This document shows positions 1 through 8,026 of a stretch of 64,000 nt of DNA, one piece after another. The notes under the pieces were generated by a model that was given only the letters and a program-made list of their open reading frames with translations, had not been told where the DNA came from and made no database searches. The first letter of the stretch is position 1, and the number at the start of each line of letters is the position of its first letter. Where the stretch lies: assembly GCF_009725165.1 (NCBI RefSeq), contig NZ_WNZW01000005.1:1-64000 (forward strand), given 5' to 3'. This DNA is from Paenibacillus woosongensis. Lineage in GTDB: Bacteria; Bacillota; Bacilli; Paenibacillales; Paenibacillaceae. The position numbers and the translations under genes were made by a program.

Positions 1-1574
1 AAAGGGAGCAGCTGGCGAAGCTCGGCGTCGCTGAGGAATGGTATAAGTCCGGGGTCAGCTTGGCCGTGTTCTATAAAGGCTCTCCGCTGGATGCCTGCGA
101 ATATAACCCGCTGAAGCAGGATCTGTCCGCGATGCCGAAAGAGAGCGAGCTGCGCTTGATAATTGCAGCTGGTATGATTAATCCCCTCTACCGGGAATGG
201 GCGAAACTCCACTACGACGCGATTGCAGCAGCGGTGCGTCAAGCGGCAGAGCGGCGCAGGGAAATGCAGGCGCTGTTTGATGAATACAATCAGGCGGTTC
301 CTGCGGAGGATATCCGCAACATGCAGCAATATTTGAAGGACATGAACATCTACCAAGGCGAAATTACGGGCGAATATAACCAGGAATTCCTGATCGCCGT
401 CGCCGGCTACCAGCATATCGCGAACACGGTGAGCACCATGGCGGCGGTTCGGCGTGAGTGGTTCGGATGGGAGCTGTTCGAGGTAGACGGGAAGATCACG
501 AAGGAGCTGCTGGACTTAGCTTGGGCGGAAAGCAGCTCGGGCATGCGCAACAATCCGAACCTGAAAACCGGCGGATTGACCGCTGCCGTAACGATCGTAG
601 GCGTAGGGGACGGCATCGTCAGTCAATTGTTTGAAGACGTGAAGGACCTGGCTGAGTTCGCCGTCAATTCCAATCCGGCAACCCTGGGATTCTGGACAGA
701 TACCGTGCCGGGATATTACGCTATAGGGGAGGCAATTGCGAACGGCGAGCTGACGATTGATGATATGAAGAAGCTGCTCGGCGACGCCGCGGCAGAGGAG
801 TTCGTGGTTCCATTCCAGGATATCATTGAGCTGCAGCCGAAGGTTCTTTCCGGCAAAGCAACCTATGAGGAGAGCGTAAAATACGGACGAGCTGTGACGA
901 AGGCCTTCTTCGCGATCACGGTAGTAGAAGGCGCCGCCAGGGCCGGAGCCAAATTCTCCGGCAAGACCGTGAAGGAGCTTGTGAAGAATGTGAAGGAAGC
1001 GGCGCAAACGCGGCCGCAAGCCTCTTTGACTACACCTGATGGCCTTACAGTCCCTGTCCGGGATATGGACATGCCGAAGACGGAGCCGCAGTTCTCTAAG
1101 TCCAAGCCTGATTCGGGAGCAGGCGGCGGGAAGGGTGAAACTGGCAAACCTGTTGTAGATAAAGAGAGATGGCTCGGGAATCTACAAAACTTAGAAAACT
1201 TTAAACAAGGGACTAAAGAAAATGGATTAAACCATATTTTTGATGGTGAAATACTCAAAAATGGGAAAGCCAATGGTTATCATTATGAAGGGATGCCAAA
1301 TAGTAACGGTAAAATTGTCGGAAATGTTGATCCGCCTAATGAATTCGGTGTATATCGAGCCAATATTGAAGTTAATGGAGTACCAAAGAAACCTAAATCT
1401 ACATTTTTTCCAAAGGAATGGACACCGCAACAGGTGATAGATGCAATAAATGATGCTTTTCATAATAAGGAAGTTATAAAAAACAATGTATATAGAGGGG
1501 TGACAAGTAGGGGAATGGAAATAGAATTCATTATAAGAAATGATAAGATAATTTCAGCTTATCCTATATATTAA
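1..1574 (+). CDS. Polymorphic toxin with C-terminal EndoU nuclease domain (5' end outside window)
   Basis: The reading frame is open from position 3, so the gene starts left of the window; the TTG at 60 has no convincing ribosome binding site. Counting from that TTG, residues 1 to about 340 are a GC-rich core with a hydrophobic Gly/Ala-rich stretch around 175-310, as in pre-toxin regions. After a Gly-rich hinge near residue 357 the base composition drops sharply. The tail (about 372-504) matches the bacterial EndoU RNase family: LNHIFDGEI with its His, GYHYEGM with a second His, and the typical end KIISAYPIY. EndoU toxins cleave RNA in competitors after delivery or contact. The delivery domain is not visible. 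The immunity gene follows 18 bp downstream. The EndoU call is firm; the delivery route is unknown. Confidence 0.82.
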   Translation, partial: REQLAKLGVAEEWYKSGVSLAVFYKGSPLDACEYNPLKQDLSAMPKESELRLIIAAGMINPLYREWAKLHYDAIAAAVRQAAERRREMQALFDEYNQAVPAEDIRNMQQYLKDMNIYQGEITGEYNQEFLIAVAGYQHIANTVSTMAAVRREWFGWELFEVDGKITKELLDLAWAESSSGMRNNPNLKTGGLTAAVTIVGVGDGIVSQLFEDVKDLAEFAVNSNPATLGFWTDTVPGYYAIGEAIANGELTIDDMKKLLGDAAAEEFVVPFQDIIELQPKVLSGKATYEESVKYGRAVTKAFFAITVVEGAARAGAKFSGKTVKELVKNVKEAAQTRPQASLTTPDGLTVPVRDMDMPKTEPQFSKSKPDSGAGGGKGETGKPVVDKERWLGNLQNLENFKQGTKENGLNHIFDGEILKNGKANGYHYEGMPNSNGKIVGNVDPPNEFGVYRANIEVNGVPKKPKSTFFPKEWTPQQVIDAINDAFHNKEVIKNNVYRGVTSRGMEIEFIIRNDKIISAYPIY

Positions 1575-1592
1575 ATTGGAGGAAATATATTA

Positions 1593-2063
1593 ATGATTAA
1601 GTATAAATATAGATTGAAATATATGGAAAGGTTTAATATAGTTGTATTGGATTTTAGTGAAGAAAAAACACTGGAATTTGCAAATATGATAAGTGACCCA
1701 TTGGGATCGGATATATATTTGAAATATGAGGATTTGAAAATTGATATAGATAATTATATTGAACTATTAAGGGGAAATATACCTCAGTATGATCATGGCG
1801 GGAATGCATCTAGTGTTACATCTCATAGAGACTACACAATAATTGAAGATCCATTTTATGATGAGGAAGAGGATGAAGTAGAACCGATTTGTAAATTAGA
1901 GACAGTTGAATTTGTAAAAATTATATTAGTGTGGGCGTATGAAAATTATAAATATAAAAGCGAACGAGGGGTGATTGATAAAGAAATGGCAAGAATGGTA
2001 ATGAATTGGATTAAACAAAAAATGTTAGAAGTTAAGAGTATAGAAAGTGAATCTATAAAATAG
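1593..2063 (+). CDS. Probable immunity protein to the EndoU toxin
   Basis: This encodes 156 residues, AT-rich, with no signal peptide or membrane segment. It is acidic in the middle (run of Asp/Glu near residues 90-100). GGAGG lies about 10 bases before the ATG. I do not recognise the family. The immunity role is inferred from its position directly after an EndoU toxin tip, the shared low GC of tip and gene, and the small acidic cytosolic character usual for nuclease immunity proteins. The first ~30 codons are duplicated in degenerate form near 3428-3521, where the start codon has become ATC, which also fits an immunity-cassette history. Confidence 0.62.
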   Translation: MIKYKYRLKYMERFNIVVLDFSEEKTLEFANMISDPLGSDIYLKYEDLKIDIDNYIELLRGNIPQYDHGGNASSVTSHRDYTIIEDPFYDEEEDEVEPICKLETVEFVKIILVWAYENYKYKSERGVIDKEMARMVMNWIKQKMLEVKSIESESIK

Positions 2064-2348
2064 CTTGTGTAGAGCCATTTACAACCTAAACAATAAGATC
2101 GTACAATACAATCAACAAACCAAACCTAAACCATTCAAACACTTGATTAAACTTTTCAAAAGCTCTTTCCCACTTGAACCATGAGTAGGAATGAGCTTGT
2201 TTTGCATTTCAAAATCAAAGGAGGACGAAATCACACTAATACTTGAACTTCATATCCTAAATAACGAACTTTATTCCGTTAATTGAACAGGGCAATATGG
2301 TCAGATACCACCATGATTGACCTGTTTTTTTGTTGGGAAGGTCACAAA
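2064..2348. other. Spacer between toxin cassettes, no gene seen
   Basis: The 285 bases between the first immunity gene and the duplicated toxin core are AT-rich. An open frame starting at 2283 has no ribosome binding site and only runs into the duplicated fragment. No tRNA, terminator with a clear stem or insertion-sequence end was recognised. Confidence 0.4.
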
Positions 2349-2558
2349 AGGACTTGGCCAAGTTCGCCGTCAATTCCAACCGGCAACCCTGGGATTCTGG
2401 ACAGATACCGTGCCGGGATATTACGCTATGCAACCTATGAGGAGAGCGTAAAATACGGACGAGCCGTGACGAAGGCCTTCTTCGCGATCACGGTAGTAGA
2501 AGGCGCCGCCAGAGCGGGAGCCAAATTCTCCGGCAAGACCGTGAAGGAGCTTTTGTGA
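2349..2558 (+). pseudogene. Frameshifted, internally deleted copy of the EndoU toxin core
   Basis: Bases 2349-2429 repeat 643-725 of the intact toxin gene with a few substitutions and a one-base loss. The copy then jumps straight to sequence matching 858 onward, so about 130 bases are missing. At 2550-2554 the copy has two extra T relative to the first gene, which shifts the frame and creates the TGA at 2556-2558. There is no N-terminal part. This is the classic shape of an orphan toxin module left by recombination between related toxin cassettes. Confidence 0.75.
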
Positions 2559-2707
2559 AGAATGTGAAGGAGGCGGCGCAAACGCGGCCGCAAGTATCGC
2601 TTGCTACCCCAGATGGCCCTGCAATCCCTGTCCGGGATATGGACATGCCGAAGACGGAGCCGCAGTTCTCTAAGTCCAAGCCTGATTCGGGATCAGGCGG
2701 CGGGAAG
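2349..2707 (+). repeat. Direct duplication of toxin core segment (copy of 643-725 plus 858-1133)
   Basis: Nearly identical DNA at 858-1133 and 2430-2707 ends in both copies at the Gly-rich hinge (GGGK), where the toxin tips diverge completely: EndoU in the first copy, another tip in the second. Such homology just before the variable tip would let recombination swap tips. Confidence 0.85.
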
Positions 2708-3019
2708 ATGGATCCTGTTGAGGGGAAGGGTAATACTGTAAGGAACTTTGCAGGTAAAATTAATGCTGAAAACATCCCTAACATGTCAAAGCAAGAAATC
2801 CTAAATAGCTTGCCGAAGGATTGGAAGTATACTGAGAACAATGGTTTCGTTCACATTAGAGATGCTAATGGAAACGTCCGAATGAAAATCGACTCACCTG
2901 ATAAGGTTACAAAGTATGACCATGTTCATCTGTTTGATGAAAGTGGTAATCCGTTTGATGTAAATCTGAATGTTGTTGACAGAAAAAGCCCTGATGCTCA
3001 TATCCCATATAAAAAGTGA
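2555..3019 (+). CDS. Orphan polymorphic toxin tip on a core fragment
   Basis: This encodes 154 residues from GTG at 2555, which has AAGGAG five bases upstream, so translation of this fragment is conceivable. Residues 1-50 repeat the core and hinge of the EndoU toxin. Residues about 52-154 form a different tip with motifs DWKYTENNGFVHI, KYDHVHLFDE and the end DAHIPYKK. Small tips with a DHVH-like motif and this ending occur among predicted polymorphic RNase toxins (possibly the toxin-24 group; recalled, not checked). The next gene is a likely immunity partner 10 bp downstream. It may be a silent donor cassette rather than a working toxin. Confidence 0.55.
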   Translation: MKNVKEAAQTRPQVSLATPDGPAIPVRDMDMPKTEPQFSKSKPDSGSGGGKMDPVEGKGNTVRNFAGKINAENIPNMSKQEILNSLPKDWKYTENNGFVHIRDANGNVRMKIDSPDKVTKYDHVHLFDESGNPFDVNLNVVDRKSPDAHIPYKK

Positions 3020-3029
3020 GGTGATTAGC

Positions 3030-3383
3030 GTGAATGCTGAAAAAATTCTATCCGAAATTGAGGCAATGCACTACTGGGATGCTAGAGTATTAAAGTTTGA
3101 TTCAAGTTTTTTTGGTGATGAAATAACCCTAGTGTTTGAGGACACAGAGTTTAACGTCAAGTTGTCCTTTATTGGATGTTCTAGTTTTTCCTTTGTTACA
3201 AGTGCCGATGATAGGATAAAACCTTTAAGAGAGTTGACTAGACCACAAATTCCTTATTTCCTTCAAGATATCGAAGTAACAGATGTTCAGAGTGAGGGTC
3301 ACGGTTTACTAAATTGCAAAATTTTAATGCCCCCTCTTAACGCAGAAATACTTTGCACTTCAATTTCAATTGAAAAGATATAG
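3030..3383 (+). CDS. Probable immunity protein to the orphan toxin tip (YxiG-like)
   Basis: This encodes 117 residues from GTG at 3030, preceded by GAGGTG at 3018-3023; a longer in-frame start at 2970 lies inside the toxin tip and is less likely. Motifs include HYWDARVLKF, FFGDEITLVFED and PYFLQDIEVT. This resembles, from memory, the YxiG-type small proteins found beside wapA-like toxin genes in Bacillus. It has no signal peptide or membrane segment. The immunity role rests on its position right after the toxin tip. A weak stem-loop near 3388-3425 (AACCTTGA...TCAAGGTTT followed by T-rich sequence) could end transcription. Confidence 0.6.
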   Translation: MNAEKILSEIEAMHYWDARVLKFDSSFFGDEITLVFEDTEFNVKLSFIGCSSFSFVTSADDRIKPLRELTRPQIPYFLQDIEVTDVQSEGHGLLNCKILMPPLNAEILCTSISIEKI

Positions 3384-3389
3384 TGGGTA

Positions 3390-3427
3390 AACCTTGATAG
3401 GCTTCGTGCCTTTCAAGGTTTATTTTT
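3390..3427 (+). terminator. Candidate terminator after second immunity gene
   Basis: AAACCTTGATAGG and its complement TCAAGGTTT frame a short loop, followed by ATTTTTGG. The stem is about 10 base pairs, with a modest T tract. Confidence 0.55.
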
Positions 3428-3521
3428 GGGGTGGGGGAAGTATATTAATCATTAAGTATAAATATAAATTGAAATATATGGAAAGGTTTGATATAGTTGT
3501 ATTGCATTTTAGTGAAGAAAA
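3428..3521 (+). repeat. Remnant of the first immunity gene's 5' end
   Basis: This stretch repeats 1577-1670 (ribosome binding region and first ~25 codons of the EndoU immunity gene) at roughly 90 percent identity by eye. The ATG at 1593 is ATC here, so the copy cannot start normally. It joins directly to an unrelated pentapeptide-repeat frame. Confidence 0.75.
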
Positions 3522-3996
3522 AACATCAAGCATATATTACAGCCTGTATCTTTGATGGAATGAACTTAAATCACCAAGATTTCTCTTCATCTTTACTAAG
3601 TTCATCCACTTTTATATCTATAAATTTAGAAGGGGCAGACTATTGTAAATCTAATGTCTCGTATGTGGACTTCACAAATGCCAATGTTAAAGCAGCTAGG
3701 CTTGCTGATAGTGAATGTATTGAGACGGTGTTTGTTAAAGCCGATTTATCGGATGCTAATTTAGTGGCTGGTCTTTTTGATGAGACGGATTTTCGCAATG
3801 CAATATTATGTAATGCTGATGTACGTTTGGCTACGTTTGAAAGAGTATTGCTAGAAGGAGCTAAATTAACGGGATTCGAGGGCTAGAAGAGGCTTTTATA
3901 AAAAGTATCAATATTGGTACGCCAGAACAACCAAATATTCTAGTAGGTGAAGAAGCTAGAATATGGTTGCAAGAGAACAGTTTGAGTAATGAGTAG
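3497..3996 (+). pseudogene. Pentapeptide-repeat protein, frameshifted (probable immunity relic)
   Basis: An open frame 3497-3886 shows repeated A(D/N)LXX-type pentapeptides (FDGMNL, NLEGADY, FTNANVKAARL, KADLSDANL, FRNAILCNADV, LEGAKLTG), the signature of a right-handed quadrilateral beta-helix. At the GGG run near 3870 one G appears to be missing: reading one base back continues the protein as GLEEAFIK...GEEARIWLQENSLSNE up to TAG at 3994-3996. The upstream end is fused to the immunity-gene remnant, so no authentic start is visible. Pentapeptide proteins occur among immunity proteins of polymorphic toxins, so this is probably a decayed cassette. Confidence 0.65.
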
Positions 3997-4008
3997 AATT
4001 TAAGAAGA

Positions 4009-4045
4009 CAGTTCCCCTAACATTTGGGAACTGCCTCGTTTTTTT
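4009..4045. terminator. Stem-loop terminator between convergent regions
   Basis: CAGTTCCC and GGGAACTG pair around a short loop and are followed within six bases by a run of seven T on the plus strand. It closes the toxin island and lies 15 bp from the 3' end of the minus-strand MlrC gene, so it may act in both directions. Confidence 0.65.
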
Positions 4046-4059
4046 AGATCATATAATGA

Positions 4060-5490
4060 TCATTCTGTATCCAGAGGAAATAACGGTCTTGGAACATGAC
4101 GGTAATCGATATTCTCTATACGCTGATAGGTGGCACCAGGTGTCATGGAGAGAATGTCCAGCTTAGAAACAGCGCTTAACTCATTAAATAAGTATCCCTG
4201 TTTGACTACGATAATGTCATAATCTTCCCAATTTAGTCCAGCACGGGTAAAGTGGTTTAACGTAATAAACGATTCCCCGCGATTGGCGACTACAACGTCC
4301 AAGCTGCCAACAGAAACTGTGCACACATCTCCTACTTTGTCACTTGTTGCATTTAAGTACCCTAGAAGGTCGCCTTTCGATGTTAGCGTTCCTTCCAACA
4401 AGACGGGCTGGCTATTTTCATCTATTTTTGTTCCCACTTCAACTGTAACAGCTTCTCCTATGTTGCAGGATTTCAGTTTTTCGTAGGCCATGGGATCATG
4501 AATAGCGGAAATTAACACCTTCTTGCGGCCTAAATCCTTATTTTTAAATAAATCCAGCAGCAGGGTGTTCATCCCAATTGCGCCGGCTGTTGTATTATCC
4601 CCAGAGTCAGAGATAAAGACGGGTTTCAGCTGTTCATTCAACGCTCTATCTACAGATTCTTCCGGGTCAAGTACAACCGCATCAAAATCAAATTCATGGC
4701 GTTTGCTGAACACATAATGGGCTAATTCATCCTTCACCTTCTCAGCTAGTTCTTCATATTCCTCCGATTCAGGAATGACGAAGATGGACGAGGCTGTGTT
4801 CTCCGAATCACTCCATGCATGACAAATAAAGAATGATGCCGTTGAAATTCCTTTTATTTTCTCAACCTCATATAATTTTTCAAAAATCGAACGAAGCGGC
4901 TCACTTTTCCCAAGTGCTTTTTCACCAGGAATAATCATCGGCAATCGAGTAAACGCGGGTTTGATCTTCGTATTATTTTTTAGACAATCTACTAATAGCT
5001 GAGCGGTCTCTTTCTCGACTTCGAGCTGGTCAACATGCGGTACGGTTCGATACGCCTTTACAATGTTGATGTATTTATAATAGTCTAGTGCGATATTACC
5101 GTGAATATCCATGGTGAGAGAGATCGGAACGTCCGGCCCGACACATTCACGAATTTCTTTGACGAGTGCTAGTTCACCTGAACCCACTTCCTCTACCACC
5201 ATCGCTCCGTGCAGATGTAGCCAAATTCCATCGATATCTGGATGCTGCTTCAAGGTGGAAATCAATTTATCTGCAAAGTACCGGTAGGCCTCTTTTTTTA
5301 CAATGCCCGATGATAATGCGGTTGCGTAAATACTTGGGATGACTTCAATTCCATTTTCCCTAAATACTTCTGTACCAGCAAGGCGGCTAGCGGCATCTTC
5401 GCCTTCTGCCAGTACAAAATCATGAATGTCTGTCAGGATCGGATTAAATGTGTTTGTTTCGTGATAGAGGCAGCCTACAACAACCTTCAT
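4060..5490 (-). CDS. MlrC (M81) family metallohydrolase
   Basis: This encodes 476 residues, cytosolic. The N terminus VVVGCLYHETNTFNP, the mid motif MDIHGNIALDYY and SDSGDNTTAGAIG are the characteristic blocks of the M81/MlrC family (microcystinase C is the founder), whose His/Asp residues bind zinc. The usual family length is about 480-500, so the protein looks complete. Founders cleave amide bonds in small modified peptides; most members have no known substrate. The gene is last in a five-gene minus-strand set, 13 bp after the symporter. Linked to a sugar kinase and NagB, it may free an amino sugar from an N-acylated or peptide-linked compound, which is inference only. Confidence 0.8.
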   Translation of the reverse strand: MKVVVGCLYHETNTFNPILTDIHDFVLAEGEDAASRLAGTEVFRENGIEVIPSIYATALSSGIVKKEAYRYFADKLISTLKQHPDIDGIWLHLHGAMVVEEVGSGELALVKEIRECVGPDVPISLTMDIHGNIALDYYKYINIVKAYRTVPHVDQLEVEKETAQLLVDCLKNNTKIKPAFTRLPMIIPGEKALGKSEPLRSIFEKLYEVEKIKGISTASFFICHAWSDSENTASSIFVIPESEEYEELAEKVKDELAHYVFSKRHEFDFDAVVLDPEESVDRALNEQLKPVFISDSGDNTTAGAIGMNTLLLDLFKNKDLGRKKVLISAIHDPMAYEKLKSCNIGEAVTVEVGTKIDENSQPVLLEGTLTSKGDLLGYLNATSDKVGDVCTVSVGSLDVVVANRGESFITLNHFTRAGLNWEDYDIIVVKQGYLFNELSAVSKLDILSMTPGATYQRIENIDYRHVPRPLFPLDTE

Positions 5491-5503
5491 TTTGATGTCC
5501 CCC

Positions 5504-6877
5504 TTATTTTTGTTTTAAAGCGTTAACAATATTAGCATGTTCGTTATCAAGTTTATAGAAAAATAATACGACGACTTGGAGAATGGTGATGATAATCGGC
5601 AATCCTAACATTAATAGGAGGATCATATTTTTCACCTGATCTGTAATTGCCTCCGGATTATATCCAGCCCATCCAAGAGCGTACGCAAGCAAAGAAGAAC
5701 CAAGGGCTACACCGAATTTTGTAGAAAAGCTATAACTGGATACGAGTAGTCCTTCTGGACGTTCACCAAACTTATATTCCTGATAATCAATGGTGTCCCC
5801 AAGCATGGTTAGATTCGCAGGATCTCCGTATCCTATGAGGACATTGGCAATAAAGAAAATAATAGAAAACAACACGACAGATTGACCATCTACAAAGTAA
5901 AGTGAAGCAAGCAGCACTACGGCAATCGCATAGAATAGCATGCTTGAATTACGGCTGCTGAATTTTCTTAAAATCGAAAGAGCGAAGAAACCGCCAGCTA
6001 AATTCGCCACGTTTAATAAAGTGAGGTAGTAGGGCACCATATTAGGCTGTTCCAATACATAATTCACATAATAGATGAGAACACCATTCATGATCCCTAG
6101 CCTTACAAACCATAGAAATGAGTTTAGTGAGGTAAGCACCCAATATTTATTTTTGAACATTTGACCAATAGAGCGTTTTACATTCGTATCCGTCTTCGTT
6201 TCTTTCAGCGGTTGTACGCGCTCTTTACAATACTTAAAGGTAAGCCAGAATAAAATGACTCCGATAACGGAATAAATCGCCATAACAATGGGAAAGCCCA
6301 ACTGCTGGTTTCCGCCGCCAAGATAATTGACCAGAGGAAGCGTTAGGGAGGCCACCAAAATGGCTCCAATCGAACGGCCAATGGCCCGGTAACTGTTTAA
6401 TTCACCCTTTTCCTTCGAATCCCTCGACATCAGCGGCATCAGGGCTCCATAAGGAATATTAATCGCTGTATAAACAATGCCCAAAATTCCATACGTTATA
6501 TAAGCGTAAACTAACTTACCTGTATCGGAAAAATCGGGAGTGATAAAGGTAATCACACTTAAGATCCCAAACGGAATAGCAACGTATAACAAGTACGGGC
6601 GCGTTTTCCCGTGCTTGCTATTCGTTTTATCCACAAGAACTCCCATGATCGGGTCATTCAGCGCATCAAAAATACGTGTAATAAGAAATAAAGTTCCGAC
6701 AGCCGCCGCCGTAATTCCGAACACATCCGTATAAAAGAACAAGAGATAACTATTAACCATTCCCCACACAAAATTTGAAGCAATATCGCCATAACCGTAG
6801 CTGATTTTTTCTTTCAAGCTTAGCTTTTGAGCAGATTGCTGATATCCCGCAGTTTGTAACACCGGCTCCATAGCCAT
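5504..6877 (-). CDS. GPH-family sugar:cation symporter
   Basis: This encodes 457 residues with about 12 hydrophobic segments. The N terminus LSLKEKISYGYGDIASNFVWG and the motif DALNDPIMGVLVDKT are hallmarks of glycoside-pentoside-hexuronide:cation symporters (MelB/XynB/YihP relatives). The last segment, LDNEHANIVNALKQK, resembles the end of family members such as UidB/YicJ, with the usual length near 450-460. It imports a glycoside with Na+ or H+. It sits between the ROK kinase and the MlrC hydrolase in one operon, so its substrate is probably what those enzymes process. A cre-like site precedes it. Confidence 0.85.
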   Translation of the reverse strand: MAMEPVLQTAGYQQSAQKLSLKEKISYGYGDIASNFVWGMVNSYLLFFYTDVFGITAAAVGTLFLITRIFDALNDPIMGVLVDKTNSKHGKTRPYLLYVAIPFGILSVITFITPDFSDTGKLVYAYITYGILGIVYTAINIPYGALMPLMSRDSKEKGELNSYRAIGRSIGAILVASLTLPLVNYLGGGNQQLGFPIVMAIYSVIGVILFWLTFKYCKERVQPLKETKTDTNVKRSIGQMFKNKYWVLTSLNSFLWFVRLGIMNGVLIYYVNYVLEQPNMVPYYLTLLNVANLAGGFFALSILRKFSSRNSSMLFYAIAVVLLASLYFVDGQSVVLFSIIFFIANVLIGYGDPANLTMLGDTIDYQEYKFGERPEGLLVSSYSFSTKFGVALGSSLLAYALGWAGYNPEAITDQVKNMILLLMLGLPIIITILQVVVLFFYKLDNEHANIVNALKQK

Positions 6878-6927
6878 GGGTCTTCACACTCCCGCTGTTG
6901 TATAAAATCTCCGATAAGTTAAATGTT

Positions 6928-6941
6928 TTAAGCGCTTTCTT
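6928..6941 (-). promoter_or_regulatory. Possible catabolite-response (cre) site before symporter gene
   Basis: On the minus strand the sequence reads AAGAAAGCGCTTAA, close to the cre ideal TGAAAGCGCTTTCA around the central AAAGCGCTT. It lies in the 87-bp gap between the kinase and symporter genes, about 50 bp before the symporter start, where CcpA could repress or block transcription. Confidence 0.35.
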
Positions 6942-6964
6942 TAAATCGAGAAAACAATAATCGT

Positions 6965-7933
6965 CTACCCATGTAAAGCTTCTTGTGTAACTAAGTAGGC
7001 TGCCCCAATTATGCCGGCATCATTACCTAGTTTGGCAATTTCGATATGACAATTTTGGCTGATTCTAGGCAGAGAATATTTTTGAAAAGCCCGCCTTACG
7101 GGTTGAAGCAGCTGTTCTCCAGCCTTTGATACGCCTCCACCGATAATAATTTTAGAAGGATTAATCATCGTAGCCGCATTAGCAATTAATAATCCCAGAA
7201 GATCAGCCGTCCGTTGAATCACATTCTCGCTGATCCTGTCACCCTTGCCGGCTAAATCAAAAACATCCTTAGCATCAATTTTTCCAGTCGTACGATACAG
7301 AGCCGCTAATCCGCTTTCAGGATGTTCAGCAATTTTATCCATCGCTTGCTTTACAATCCCGGTGGCCGATGCAATCGTATCTAAGCAGCCTGCACGGCCA
7401 CAATTGCAAGGATATCCTTCAGGATCTGCAATAATATGACCAATTTCTCCGGCTGTACCATTCATTCCATTTAAAATCTCGCCATTTGCGATAACTCCAC
7501 TGCCTACGCCTGTTCCAAGTGAAATGGCAATAAGATCCTTCGCGTTGTTTCCAGCCCCTATCCAATTCTCGGCTAAGGCCACTAAATTGACATCGTTTTC
7601 GACATATACAGGCAATCCAGATCGTTGTTCTAATTCTTTTCCGAGTTCAAAGTCTTTCCAACCAATGTTTACAGCCTCATAAACAAGACCCGTTGTTTTA
7701 TCCACAAACCCTGGTGCGCCGACACCTATACCTAAAATATTCGTCATTTGAAATTCAGATATTTTGCGAGTAACTGAATTCCAGATTTCATCAACAATAT
7801 ATAATCCTTGTTTCTCTCTATTTGTATCTATTTCCCATTTGTGAATGATATCTCCTTGCATGTTCAGGAAGCCAATTTTGACCGTTGTCCCTCCGATATC
7901 TATTCCTATAATGGTTTCTCCCATTGAGGTCAC
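6965..7933 (-). CDS. ROK-family sugar kinase (glucokinase / amino-sugar kinase)
   Basis: This encodes 322 residues. The phosphate-binding loop is GIDIGGTTVKIGF at the N terminus, followed by VENDVNLVALAE (substrate Asp), GTGVGSGVI and the zinc motif CNCGRAGCLD after GEIGHI. No DNA-binding domain is present, so it is an enzyme rather than a repressor. It would phosphorylate glucose, glucosamine or N-acetylated relatives with ATP. Next to NagB, a glucosamine kinase role is most economical: glucosamine to glucosamine-6-P, then NagB makes fructose-6-P. The ATG at 7921 (MGETIIGIDIGG) is an alternative start; TGAGGT lies just before it. Confidence 0.85.
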   Translation of the reverse strand: MTSMGETIIGIDIGGTTVKIGFLNMQGDIIHKWEIDTNREKQGLYIVDEIWNSVTRKISEFQMTNILGIGVGAPGFVDKTTGLVYEAVNIGWKDFELGKELEQRSGLPVYVENDVNLVALAENWIGAGNNAKDLIAISLGTGVGSGVIANGEILNGMNGTAGEIGHIIADPEGYPCNCGRAGCLDTIASATGIVKQAMDKIAEHPESGLAALYRTTGKIDAKDVFDLAGKGDRISENVIQRTADLLGLLIANAATMINPSKIIIGGGVSKAGEQLLQPVRRAFQKYSLPRISQNCHIEIAKLGNDAGIIGAAYLVTQEALHG

Positions 7934-7959
7934 CCTTATTCTATCTATATTTCATGAGC

Positions 7960-7992
7960 CAGTGCCTAAAGCTGGCCTGCTTTTAGGCACTG
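7960..7992 (-). other. Intercistronic hairpin between nagB and kinase gene
   Basis: CAGTGCCTAAAG and CTTTTAGGCACTG pair over 12 bases with one bulge around an 8-base loop. No T tract follows on either strand, so RNA stabilisation or processing of the upstream nagB message is more likely than termination. Confidence 0.5.
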
Positions 7993-8026
7993 ATGCTTTC
8001 ATGTCTTGCTAGATTGCTATAAATGA

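Noticed and set aside
2283..2348. A protein start at 2283 for the duplicated toxin fragment
   Set aside because: No ribosome binding site, and the first 20 codons are unrelated to the toxin core; the frame merely happens to be open.
3497..3886. Pentapeptide protein as quinolone resistance (Qnr) gene
   Set aside because: It is short, chimeric and frameshifted, and lies among toxin cassettes. Nothing in it indicates gyrase protection.
6965..7933. ROK protein as a repressor
   Set aside because: It begins directly with the phosphate-binding loop and has no N-terminal DNA-binding domain, so it is a kinase.
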